From Pelagibius sp. CAU 1746 (GTDB taxonomy: Bacteria > Pseudomonadota > Alphaproteobacteria > Kiloniellales > Kiloniellaceae), in the NCBI RefSeq assembly GCF_039839785.1, contig NZ_JBDOQT010000002.1, forward strand, positions 186,001-250,000: a stretch of DNA of 64,000 nt. Direction: 5' to 3'. A model generated the notes under the pieces. It saw only the letters and a program-made list of their open reading frames with translations. It did no database searches and was not told where the DNA came from. The position numbers and the translations under genes are program-made. The first letter of the stretch is position 1, and each line of letters begins with the position of its first letter. Below are positions 19,115 to 26,053 of this stretch, piece after piece.

Positions 19115-19615
19115 ATGCAGATTCCAGAAAGCGCAAAGCCGTTCCGCCTTGAGGACGTAGAAGTCGGACACCTTCTCGTTGGCCGCATAAGGCCAGAGGA
19201 GAAGAATTTCTTTGCTATCCGAGCTGAACCTCATCCAGCGATTCCTAGTGAAGGCCCATGCTTGGTTCTATTGAACTCATGGATTGCTGATCAAGCTCTA
19301 CCCCTCTGGTTCACTGGCCAACGTCGGCAAAGCGTGCTTGACCTCGGTAAACACTGGTTCATCGATGTCCCAATCTCCGAAGATGAGCCCACCTTCAGAA
19401 GTGCTGGGAATACGCTGCTATTTAAAGTAGGGGCTGACTTCTTTCTAAAGCTTGAGGATGGTAATTATCTCAACCTCTCTCTGGGAACCCTGCAAAGCGA
19501 GCCTCCTCACCTCAACGAGGCTTTCGTCGCCTGGGCGGCATTCTCGATAAGGCTTCGAGAACCGGACGGAGACGATAAAGGCGCGGAAATCTTCCGCTGG
19601 CCTGCGCCCACTTGA
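19115..19615 (+). CDS. Hypothetical protein
   Basis: I take ATG 19115 as the start because GGAG sits nine bases upstream (19102-19105); the reading frame is open 72 bp further but from a TTG without a binding site. The resulting 166-residue protein is not recognised. It is soluble, mixed alpha/beta, with Trp-rich segments (NSWIADQALPLWFTGQ, HWFIDVP). It lies 92 bp downstream of the membrane protein on the same strand and may be a third gene of that operon. Confidence 0.6.
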   Translation: MQIPESAKPFRLEDVEVGHLLVGRIRPEEKNFFAIRAEPHPAIPSEGPCLVLLNSWIADQALPLWFTGQRRQSVLDLGKHWFIDVPISEDEPTFRSAGNTLLFKVGADFFLKLEDGNYLNLSLGTLQSEPPHLNEAFVAWAAFSIRLREPDGDDKGAEIFRWPAPT

Positions 19616-19726
19616 TACTCGCCGCAGCCCTAATAGCTTCGCCAGTCACTGTCAGGACAAAAAACCGAAATCGTCAGTGCTCACCACACAATCGCGCCTT
19701 CGAACAACAACCAATGGGTGACTCCC

Positions 19727-19936
19727 ATGCCTGAGTATCGGGTGGTTTTCATCAAGTCCGTCGACCCTGGTGATGAGATGAGTGAAGACGTAAGCACGCT
19801 GATCGGGTTGAATGCGACCACGCGAGACGCGGCCGAGGCTGAGGCCTTTGCCCTACGACGCCCCGAGGACGCAGCCGGATTCAAGCTGCTGCGCGATAAT
19901 CACTACGAAGGGCCGAAACTCTGGTTTGACTTGTAA
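19727..19936 (+). CDS. Small hypothetical protein
   Basis: This is a roughly 69-residue protein from ATG 19727 (a GTG three codons earlier is possible). The sequence is acidic and protein-like (MPEYRVVFIKSVDPGDEMSE ... DAAEAEAFALRRPED), with a beta-alpha pattern typical of small single-domain proteins. Nothing identifies its function. No strong ribosome binding site is visible, so confidence is modest. Confidence 0.45.
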   Translation: MPEYRVVFIKSVDPGDEMSEDVSTLIGLNATTRDAAEAEAFALRRPEDAAGFKLLRDNHYEGPKLWFDL

Positions 19937-20005
19937 CGCTCGTCTCAGATTCAATTCTGCCAAGTCGTTCTGCGTTGCTCGCAGCATCATCTTCCTTCTC
20001 AATAG

Positions 20006-20653
20006 TCATCTTTTGGGTCGCGGCGGCACCTGCTGCTTCAGCTCGGCTATCTTTTTGTGGAGTACGTAGACAGTCTGGACCACACTCTCAGTCACGTCCA
20101 TGAGCGTATTGAGCTGGTTCCGGTTTGGCTTCCATGCACGGTGCGTTGAGGCGTGCCCGGCTTCGAGCGTTTCAATCAAAAAATCAGCTTGAACAGAAGA
20201 TAGGTATCCTGCCTCCTTGAACGCTTCTACATTCTTCGCAAAGCTTCCCTGGTCGCCGATCTTTTCGATCATGACATGCTCCAGCAATGATCGTGTTCCA
20301 ATCGCCGCGAGGCGCCGAGAGCGATTGTGAAGCGCGGTGTAGACTTCCTTGAGCAGCTCTTCGACGGGGTTGTCACCGAAGTGGAAGGGGTCAGTGAGGT
20401 TTCCAATCCAGTCGGGCTCGGGACGCGCCATCGCCGGAGGGTAATAAGTCACCGTCGGCTCATCATTTTCGGAAAAGTAGCTGGTGTGCCGCAGTGTAAT
20501 CGACTCGCACCCTCGGCATCGAAGCATCTCATAGCGATCCGAGCCGTAAATCGACTCGTATTCACTAATCTCCTCGTCCCAGGACGTAGTCTCCTCGTGG
20601 AGAACATCGTGGTTCTTGTCGCCCTGACAAGCGTTACAATGGGCTTTGGTCAT
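20006..20653 (-). CDS. DUF4145 domain protein with N-terminal zinc-ribbon
   Basis: The 215-residue protein begins with a likely zinc ribbon, CNAC at residues 6-9 and CRGC at ~47-50. A DUF4145 domain follows at ~90-200, with VYTALHNRSRRLAAIGTRSL, LEHVMIEK, FAKNVEAFKEAGYLS and HASTHRAWKPN as its typical helices. DUF4145 is an alpha-helical family related to HEPN domains and often found in restriction enzymes or alone within defence islands. A canonical HEPN R-x4-H is not obvious here, so it may be a binding rather than a cleaving version. It stands alone on this strand, beside the tRNA-associated repeat. Confidence 0.75.
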   Translation of the reverse strand: MTKAHCNACQGDKNHDVLHEETTSWDEEISEYESIYGSDRYEMLRCRGCESITLRHTSYFSENDEPTVTYYPPAMARPEPDWIGNLTDPFHFGDNPVEELLKEVYTALHNRSRRLAAIGTRSLLEHVMIEKIGDQGSFAKNVEAFKEAGYLSSVQADFLIETLEAGHASTHRAWKPNRNQLNTLMDVTESVVQTVYVLHKKIAELKQQVPPRPKR

Positions 20654-20756
20654 CTCCGGTCCATTTACCTCACATTACTTCAGTGAGTGCCAACAGCATT
20701 GAGGCTGGGGTCTCACCACTCAGTCGGACTACAAACCACCTGTGATACGACCGTCA

Positions 20757-20903
20757 ATGTCCATCCCCTCCTCGCTGAACTTCGCCGTGATGGGCGCCGT
20801 CATCCTGGTCGGCGTGCTGGCCGACCAGCAGTTCGCCCGCTACCGCCAGCGCAAGCGCCAGGCCCAGGCCCTGAAACTCGCCACGGCGGAAGGCGAGGAC
20901 TGA
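20757..20903 (+). CDS. Small single-helix membrane protein
   Basis: This 48-residue frame begins ATG 20757. It encodes a short N-terminus, one hydrophobic helix (FAVMGAVILVGVLA) and a basic, Gln/Arg-rich tail (YRQRKRQAQALKLATAEGED). GC-rich codon use resembles the core genome to the right more than the island around it. It ends 16 bp before the hairpin of the left tRNA-associated repeat, which would serve as its terminator. It may be a core gene that originally lay next to the tRNA and was separated from it by an insertion. No ribosome binding site is obvious, so this remains a moderate call. Confidence 0.5.
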   Translation: MSIPSSLNFAVMGAVILVGVLADQQFARYRQRKRQAQALKLATAEGED

Positions 20904-20919
20904 ACCCCCAGACGCAAAC

Positions 20920-20949
20920 AAGGCCCTGGCGCGCTGACGCCAAGGCCTT
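20920..20949. terminator. Hairpin terminator (left copy)
   Basis: AAGGCCCTGGCG and CGCCAAGGCCTT are 12-bp arms with one mismatch and a 6-base loop. On the plus strand they are followed by GTTTTC, which fits termination after the 48-residue gene. The same hairpin sits downstream of the intact tRNA. Confidence 0.6.
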
Positions 20950-20957
20950 GTTTTCAT

Positions 20958-21005
20958 TGGTAGCTGGGGAGGGACTCGACCCCCCGAAACGCGGACTATG
21001 ATTCC
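20958..21005 (-). pseudogene. Truncated tRNA-Met 3' fragment
   Basis: On the minus strand this is the 3' part of a tRNA-Met: GGAATCATAGTCCGC of the anticodon arm, then a T-arm and the acceptor strand ending CCA. The 5' half is absent. Compared with the intact gene it has small changes, including ATAATCC to ATAGTCC in the anticodon arm and a lost C and G in the T-arm/acceptor, so it is not functional. It is a leftover of integration or duplication at the tRNA. Confidence 0.82.
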
Positions 21006-21529
21006 ATAGGATGGTCGTCAGCCGATTCTCGGTCCCGGCAGTCAAGCAGTGCCATGCATCGGCAAAGAACCTCGCGCTGCACGCTTTCCGCAACTGGCTC
21101 GCCCCACTCGCCGCGCAAAGGTCTTTGCTGCACATTTACCGACTCCACCGCAGGGATCGCTATCCTGTGCGCTTTCAGCACTTCAATGGCTTTCTGCAGA
21201 TACTTCCTGGGCTGATCAGTAGACGCGCCATACATGTCGATGAGGCCGATCTCGACGGTATCGTCGACAAGTCGAAAGAAACTGTCTTTCAGTTCTGCGG
21301 GAACCGCAGCCGGGACATCTTCAGGCATCGGGTCACCGCGCCCGTTGAGGCGCAGAATTGCGCCGGCCCCCTCCCAGTCAGGCAGATTCGCGGCACCCAA
21401 AAGTGATACCTGGTGGGTGACCAGTTCCTCTATCGCGCTGTGCATGATTGCGAAGTGCCCGCAAAACGCTGAGAGGCAGAGGGCGCCAAGCGCCTGCATT
21501 TCCCGAGTACTAAGTTCTTCGATGCTCAC
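20996..21529 (-). CDS. Hypothetical protein ending inside tRNA remnant
   Basis: The 177-residue product starts at GTG 21529 with a GAGGGAC binding site just upstream. I do not recognise it. The sequence is helical and soluble, with SAFCGHFAIMHSAIEELVTH near the N-terminus and an RKYLQKAIEVLKAH helix later. The last residues (MES and stop) are encoded by the truncated tRNA-Met fragment, so the present C-terminus was created when the gene was joined to the tRNA. It and the downstream-oriented partner at 21548-21940 are the only genes between the two tRNA repeats. Confidence 0.62.
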   Translation of the reverse strand: MSIEELSTREMQALGALCLSAFCGHFAIMHSAIEELVTHQVSLLGAANLPDWEGAGAILRLNGRGDPMPEDVPAAVPAELKDSFFRLVDDTVEIGLIDMYGASTDQPRKYLQKAIEVLKAHRIAIPAVESVNVQQRPLRGEWGEPVAESVQREVLCRCMALLDCRDRESADDHPMES

Positions 21530-21547
21530 CGTCCCTCGATGCTCCTA

Positions 21548-21940
21548 TCACAGCGATCCGGCCTCTCCACAGAGGTAGACGGCCCACATCGCTACAATCA
21601 TGACCAAGAACGAGCCGCCCGTCATAAATGCTGCCGCGGCCATGGTCTTACGCATCCATCTGAGATAGAAGCCCGACTTCTCCGGATGCCGCTTTACGTC
21701 CCACATTTTGTATTGGTGCCGGCACCAAGCAGCCAAAACCGCAATGGCCGCCGCAGCCAAGACTCCGGTAAGCGCCACCAAGACAGAAGGCCGGCCCGCG
21801 ATCTGTGACAATGCCTCGAACTGGCTGACAATGCCCAGCGCCGTAGCCAAAGATACAGCCTGCGTCGTGGCAATCGTGAACTGCTCATTTCCGAACAGCG
21901 TTGACCTGTCGGGATGCAGATTGGGATCGTCGTCGCTCAT
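21548..21940 (-). CDS. Small three-helix membrane protein
   Basis: The 130-residue protein has three hydrophobic segments: ~25-45 (IATTQAVSLATALGIVSQF), 53-72 (VLVALTGVLAAAAIAVLAAW) and 100-122 (AAAFMTGGSFLVMIVAMWAV). A basic loop HQYKMWDVKRHPEKSG separates the last two. I know no family for it. It precedes the 177-residue gene by 18 bp on the same strand, so the two likely form a unit. A TATAAT sequence lies 5 bp before its ATG, so a near-leaderless transcript is possible. Confidence 0.65.
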   Translation of the reverse strand: MSDDDPNLHPDRSTLFGNEQFTIATTQAVSLATALGIVSQFEALSQIAGRPSVLVALTGVLAAAAIAVLAAWCRHQYKMWDVKRHPEKSGFYLRWMRKTMAAAAFMTGGSFLVMIVAMWAVYLCGEAGSL

Positions 21941-22052
21941 GCCTAATTATACGCGAATCAACCATCGCGCTATAGGGTAAGCAGCCCCAATCTCTCCGCT
22001 GCCTACCGTCAGAAGCAGCCATACCCACCAGCCCTGCTCCCCCGCCACCCAA

Positions 22053-22146
22053 ACGCAAACAAGGCCCTGGCGCCGTCGCGCCAAGGCCTTGTTTTCATTG
22101 GTAGCGGGGGAGGGACTCGAACCCCCGACACGCGGATTATGATTCC
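22053..22146. repeat. Right copy of ~94-bp tRNA-associated direct repeat
   Basis: This copy partners the repeat at 20912-21005 and overlaps the 3' portion of the intact tRNA-Met gene and its downstream hairpin. Because the full tRNA is preserved here, this end would be the restored tRNA junction if the repeats arose by site-specific integration. Confidence 0.85.
22061..22090 (-). terminator. Hairpin terminator downstream of tRNA-Met
   Basis: AAGGCCCTGGCGC and GCGCCAAGGCCTT pair over 13 bp with one mismatch and a CGTC loop, just past the CCA end of the tRNA. In the tRNA direction it is followed by GTTTGCG, a weak U-tract. Confidence 0.6.
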
Positions 22147-22175
22147 GCTGCTCTAACCAGCTGAGCTACCCCGCC
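22099..22175 (-). tRNA. tRNA-Met (anticodon CAT)
   Basis: The 77-nt gene reads from GGCGGGGTAGCTCAG at its 5' end to a CCGCTACCA 3' end. The acceptor stem pairs 7 bp with a G-U at the first position. The anticodon arm GCGGA/TCCGC encloses ATCATAA, giving anticodon CAT. The T-arm has GTTCGAG, and CCA is encoded. It is most likely the elongator methionine tRNA. A lysidine-modified Ile tRNA also has CAT, and I cannot exclude that by reading alone. The accessory region lies directly against its 3' end, the usual target for integrases. Confidence 0.92.
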
Positions 22176-22299
22176 ATAGGGTGTGGCGGGTCGTATATGG
22201 CCTCGGCCCCGGCCCTGTCAAGCCGAAGCTGGGCGGCGGCGGGCGGCGGGCCGCCTGGAACCCCGAGAAACCAAGGAAATTGGCTGAAACCGGAGGTTC

Positions 22300-22335
22300 A
22301 CCCCCTCCCTGACCCTCCCCCATCCAAGGGGAGGC
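22300..22335. repeat. GC-rich palindromic repeat (REP-like)
   Basis: CCCTCCCTGACCCTCCCCCATCCAAGGGGAGG is an imperfect copy of the palindromic element seen twice at 24331-24433. It lies in the gap upstream of the radical SAM gene and has no coding potential. Confidence 0.6.
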
Positions 22336-22441
22336 AATTCCGGAGGGGCCGGCCCCGCCTCTAGTGGCCCCGGCTAATCAATCGTGCTAGGGTTGCCGCC
22401 ACAAACCGCGCGGATTCATCGGTGAAGGGGGGACCAAACCG

Positions 22442-24304
22442 ATGTCAGGTGTTGCCGTTGACGGTGCCGCGACAGGCACCGAGAGCCCCGCAGGTAAGCG
22501 CAAATTCCAGGTTACCCTGATCAAGCCGTCGCACTACGACAAGGACGGCTACGTCATCCAGTGGTGGAAGGCCTGGATCCCCTCCAACTCGCTGGCCGCG
22601 CTCTACGGCCTGGTGCTGGACGCCGAGGCGCGCCGGGCGCTGGGGCCGGACGTCGAGATCGAGATCGACGCCTACGACGAGATGAACATCCTGCTTCCCT
22701 TCAATGACATCATCGCCCGCCACAAGGCGGCCGAGGTGGACGGGGAAGGCTCGGGCGGGCCAGGAAGTGGAGGTTTGGTCTGCCTGGTCGGCGTGCAGTC
22801 GAACCAGTACCCCCGCGCCCTGGCCATGGCGCGGCGCTTCCGCGCCGCCGGCCTGCAGGTCGCCATCGGCGGCTTCCACGTCAGCGGCTGCCTCTCCATG
22901 CTGCCGGGCGTCCACGAGAGCCTGCAGGAAGCCCTCGACCTGGGCTGCTCGCTCTTCGCCGGCGAGGCCGAGGAACACCTGGACCGGGTGCTGAACGACG
23001 CCCTCCACGGCAGGCTGGAGCCGATCTACAACACCATGGCCCAGCTACCGGACCTGCAGGGCGCGGTCACCCCCTTCCTGCCGCAGACGCTGGTGCGCCG
23101 CTACGACGGCCTGATCAGCAGCTTCGACGCCGGGCGCGGCTGCCCCTTCCAGTGCTCCTTCTGCACCATCATCAACGTGCAGGGGCGCAAGTCGCGCTAC
23201 CGCAGCGCCGACGACGTGGAGAAGCTGATCCGCGCCAACCACGCCCAGGGCATCACCCACTACTTCATCACCGACGACAACTTCGCCCGCAACAAGAACT
23301 GGGAGGCGATCTTCGACCGCATGGCCGAGTTGCGCGCCGAAGGCATCGACATCCGTTTCCTCATCCAGGTCGACGTGCTGGTGCACAAGATCCCGAACTT
23401 CATCGAGAAGGCCAAGAAGGCCGGCTGCACCAGCGTCTTCGTCGGGCTGGAAAGCATCAACCCGGCGAACCTGAAGGAGATGAAGAAGAACCAGAACAAG
23501 ATCACCGAGTACCGCAAGATGTTCCAGCAGTGGCGGGCGCAGCAGGTGATCACCTACGCCGGCTTCATCATGGGCCTGCCCAACGACACGCCGGAGTCGG
23601 TGAAGCGCGACCTGGAGATCATCCAGCGCGAGGTGCCGGTGGACATGATCGAGATCTCCATCCTCACCCCCCTGCCCGGCTCCGAGGATCATCAGACCCT
23701 CTACAAGCAGGGCACCTGGATGGACCCGGACCTCAACAAGTACGACCTGGAGTGCGTCACCTTCGAGCACCCGCTGATGTCGCGCGAGGAATTGCAGCAG
23801 GCCTACTGGGACGCCTGGGACCACTACTACTCGATGGAGCACGCCGAGACCCTGATGCGCCGCGCCATCGCCGACGGCATCAAGCCGGTGCGCATCTGGC
23901 AGCACCTGCTGCAGATCTACGGCGCCATGCGCTACGAGCGGGTCCATCCGCAGCAGTGCGGTTACTTCCGCCGCCGCGTGCGCTCCGAGCGCCGCCCCGA
24001 GCTGCCGCGCGAGAACGCGCTGGTCTTCTATCCCAAGAACATCGCGCGTGCACTGAGGAACTACGCCGGCATGGGGATCTACGCCTGGCGCCTGCACCGC
24101 CTGCGCCGGCGCCTGGAAGCCGACCCCGCCGCCAAGGACTACACCGACGAGGCGCTGGCCCCGGTCCTCGACCACGGCGAGGACGAAGAGCTGGAGATGT
24201 ACCACGTCAACCAGGCCGCCAAGGCCGCCGTCGCCAAGGCCAAGGCGGAAGCCGAAGCCCGCGAACGCCACCAGGTCAGGCGCGCCACCAACGCGGCGGA
24301 GTGA
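22442..24304 (+). CDS. B12-binding radical SAM protein
   Basis: In the 620-residue protein, residues ~20-200 form a cobalamin-binding-like Rossmann domain (VGVQSNQYPRALAMARRF; AIGGFHVSG). Residues ~225-450 form a radical SAM barrel with the cluster motif C234-x3-C238-x2-C241 (CPFQCSFC). FVGLESINPANLKEMKKN and ILTPLPGSED are typical later motifs. A ~150-residue helical, charged tail follows. Such enzymes use SAM plus B12 for methylations or rearrangements of lipids, cofactors and natural products. The substrate here cannot be told, and no biosynthetic cluster surrounds it. It begins the core-like part of the window, 266 bp past the tRNA. Confidence 0.9.
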   Translation: MSGVAVDGAATGTESPAGKRKFQVTLIKPSHYDKDGYVIQWWKAWIPSNSLAALYGLVLDAEARRALGPDVEIEIDAYDEMNILLPFNDIIARHKAAEVDGEGSGGPGSGGLVCLVGVQSNQYPRALAMARRFRAAGLQVAIGGFHVSGCLSMLPGVHESLQEALDLGCSLFAGEAEEHLDRVLNDALHGRLEPIYNTMAQLPDLQGAVTPFLPQTLVRRYDGLISSFDAGRGCPFQCSFCTIINVQGRKSRYRSADDVEKLIRANHAQGITHYFITDDNFARNKNWEAIFDRMAELRAEGIDIRFLIQVDVLVHKIPNFIEKAKKAGCTSVFVGLESINPANLKEMKKNQNKITEYRKMFQQWRAQQVITYAGFIMGLPNDTPESVKRDLEIIQREVPVDMIEISILTPLPGSEDHQTLYKQGTWMDPDLNKYDLECVTFEHPLMSREELQQAYWDAWDHYYSMEHAETLMRRAIADGIKPVRIWQHLLQIYGAMRYERVHPQQCGYFRRRVRSERRPELPRENALVFYPKNIARALRNYAGMGIYAWRLHRLRRRLEADPAAKDYTDEALAPVLDHGEDEELEMYHVNQAAKAAVAKAKAEAEARERHQVRRATNAAE

Positions 24305-24330
24305 TCGCCGGCAAACGCCGGCCGCACGCT

Positions 24331-24433
24331 CCACCCCCCACCTAACCTCCCCCCATCAAGGGGGGAGGGACGTATTCTGAGCCGACCCGGCAATGAATCC
24401 CCTCCCCCTTGATGGGGGAGGGTTAGGGTGGGG
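24331..24433. repeat. Inverted pair of GC-rich palindromic repeats
   Basis: CTCCCCCCATCAAGGGGGGAG at 24347-24367 and CCTCCCCCTTGATGGGGGAG at 24401-24420 are each palindromic. With their flanks (CCACCTAACC... and ...GGTTAGGGTGG) they are inverse complements of one another. They form a REP/BIME-like unit between the radical SAM gene and the SCP2 gene, and may fold into a long hairpin that ends transcription from both sides. Confidence 0.75.
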
Positions 24434-24484
24434 ATGCCCCCTTCTCCAATTCAAGACGTAGAGATTGGAACCAAAGAGACCGAT

Positions 24485-24796
24485 TCAGTCGCCCAGCATG
24501 GCCGCCAGCTTCATGGCGACGCCTGTGGAGCCGCTGATCTTCAACTTGCCGGTCATGTAGGCCAGGGTCGGGTCCAGCGAGCCGGACAGCAACTGGTCGA
24601 AATTCTCCAACGACAGGCTCAGCACGGTGTCCGCCTCCGCCTCGGTGCCATCGGACGGGCCGATCTCGGGCGGCGTGACGGTGCCGTCCCAGACGAGAGA
24701 GCCATCCTCCCCGAGGTTGAACTGAACACGGTAGCCGAGCGGCGGATTCACCGCTGCCTGGGATTTGAGCTTTTCGGTGAGGGAGTCGAGGGACAT
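24485..24796 (-). CDS. SCP2 sterol-binding domain protein
   Basis: The 103-residue protein consists only of an SCP2 (sterol carrier protein 2) domain, with hallmarks VQFNLGEDGSLVWDG, ADTVLSLSLENFDQLLSG and the characteristic YMTGKLKISGSTGVAMKLA end. SCP2 domains bind lipids or other hydrophobic ligands in a tunnel. Bacterial stand-alone versions are common and poorly characterised. It lies about 80 bp downstream of mnmA on the same strand and may be in its transcription unit. Confidence 0.9.
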   Translation of the reverse strand: MSLDSLTEKLKSQAAVNPPLGYRVQFNLGEDGSLVWDGTVTPPEIGPSDGTEAEADTVLSLSLENFDQLLSGSLDPTLAYMTGKLKISGSTGVAMKLAAMLGD

Positions 24797-24873
24797 GGTG
24801 CGGCTCTTCCGGGGGATGCCCGGCCAATCGCCCCTACCTGGATGCCGGCCGGATCGGTTGCGTCGCCCGCCGC

Positions 24874-25998
24874 TCAGGCGGCGAGACGGCTTTCGGCCGC
24901 GGCAATCCAGCCGCCGCCCAAAACCCGGCTGCCTTCATAGCACACCGCGGCCTGACCCGGCGAGACTCCGAACTGGGCGTCGTCCAAGACCACTTCAGCG
25001 CCGCCGTCCGGCAGCGGATAGAGCGTCGCCGCCGCCGGCGCGCTGACCGAACGCAGCTTCACCTCGCAGCGCCGGCCCTCCGCGGTCAGCGGCGCCCCAC
25101 CCAGCCAGTTCACGTCGCGCAGGATGACGCGGTCGCGCGCCAGCGCCGCTTTCGGGCCGACGACGACGCGGCGCGTCTCCGGTTCCAGGCGCACGACGAA
25201 CAGCGGTTCACGCTCGCCGCCCACGCCCAGGCCGCGGCGCTGGCCGATGGTGTAGTGGATGATGCCCTCGTGGCGGCCCATGACGCGGCCGTCGACGTGC
25301 ACGATGTCGCCCGGGTCGGCGGCGCCGGGGCGCAGCTTCTGCACCACCTCGGCATAGGAGCCCTGCGGCACGAAGCAGATGTCCTGGCTGTCGGGCTTGT
25401 CGGCGACGACGAGGCCGAAACGCTCGGCCTCTTCACGCACCCTGTTCTTTTCCATGCCGCCGAGCGGAAAACGCAGGAAGTCGAGCTGTTCCTGGGTGGT
25501 GGCGAAGAGGAAATAGCTCTGGTCGCGCTTGGGATCGACGGCGCGGTGCAGTTCCGCGCCGTCCGGTCCCATCTTGCGCTGGACGTAGTGGCCGGTGGCC
25601 AGGCAGTCGGCGCCCAGGTCGCGGGCCGTGGCCAGCAGGTCGCGGAACTTGACCGTCTGGTTGCAGTTCACGCAGGGGATCGGCGTCTCGCCGCGCAGGT
25701 AGCTGTCGGCGAAGTCGTCGATGACCGACTCGCGAAAGCGGCTTTCGTAGTCCAGCACGTAGTGCGGGATGCCCAGGCGCTCGGAGACCTGGCGGGCGTC
25801 GTAGATGTCCTGTCCGGCGCAGCAGGCGCCCTTCTTGGCCAGCGCCATGCCGTGGTCGTAGAGCTGCAGGGTGATGCCCACCACGTCGAAGCCCTGGGCG
25901 TGCAGCAGCGCTGCGGTGACGGAGGAGTCCACCCCGCCCGACATGGCCACCACCACGCGGGTCCGTCCCGCCGGCTTGTCGATCCCAAGACTGTTCAT
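24874..25998 (-). CDS. mnmA: tRNA-specific 2-thiouridylase MnmA
   Basis: MnmA adds sulfur to U34 of tRNA-Lys, -Glu and -Gln. The 374-residue product starts at ATG 25998. It shows the PP-loop MSGGVDSS near the N-terminus, the catalytic Cys in [11 protein letters not shown], the second catalytic Cys in [11 protein letters not shown], and the C-terminal VRYEGSR-type ending ([13 protein letters not shown]). Reading the frame further upstream has no family support. Cysteine desulfurase genes that could feed sulfur to this enzyme lie a few kilobases to the right. Confidence 0.96.
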   Translation of the reverse strand: MNSLGIDKPAGRTRVVVAMSGGVDSSVTAALLHAQGFDVVGITLQLYDHGMALAKKGACCAGQDIYDARQVSERLGIPHYVLDYESRFRESVIDDFADSYLRGETPIPCVNCNQTVKFRDLLATARDLGADCLATGHYVQRKMGPDGAELHRAVDPKRDQSYFLFATTQEQLDFLRFPLGGMEKNRVREEAERFGLVVADKPDSQDICFVPQGSYAEVVQKLRPGAADPGDIVHVDGRVMGRHEGIIHYTIGQRRGLGVGGEREPLFVVRLEPETRRVVVGPKAALARDRVILRDVNWLGGAPLTAEGRRCEVKLRSVSAPAAATLYPLPDGGAEVVLDDAQFGVSPGQAAVCYEGSRVLGGGWIAAAESRLAA

Positions 25999-26053
25999 AG
26001 AGCCGGAATATAGGGCCGAACCCGCCGGGTGCAAGGAATGAGGCCGCCGGGGC

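Larger units (their letters stand above)
20912..21005. repeat. Left copy of ~94-bp tRNA-associated direct repeat
   Basis: This segment is nearly identical to 22053-22146. Both start ACGCAAACAAGGCCCTGGCG, contain the same hairpin and TTTTCATTGGTAGC, and run into the T-arm and anticodon stem of tRNA-Met, ending at ATTCC. Differences are a few substitutions. The copy stops inside the tRNA anticodon region, as expected of an att-type junction or partial duplication. It bounds a 1.05-kb insert holding two genes. Confidence 0.85.

Noticed and set aside
23152-24345. A frame-shifted 397-codon open frame over the radical SAM gene
   Set aside because: Same-strand out-of-frame shadow; the radical SAM motifs are in the other frame.
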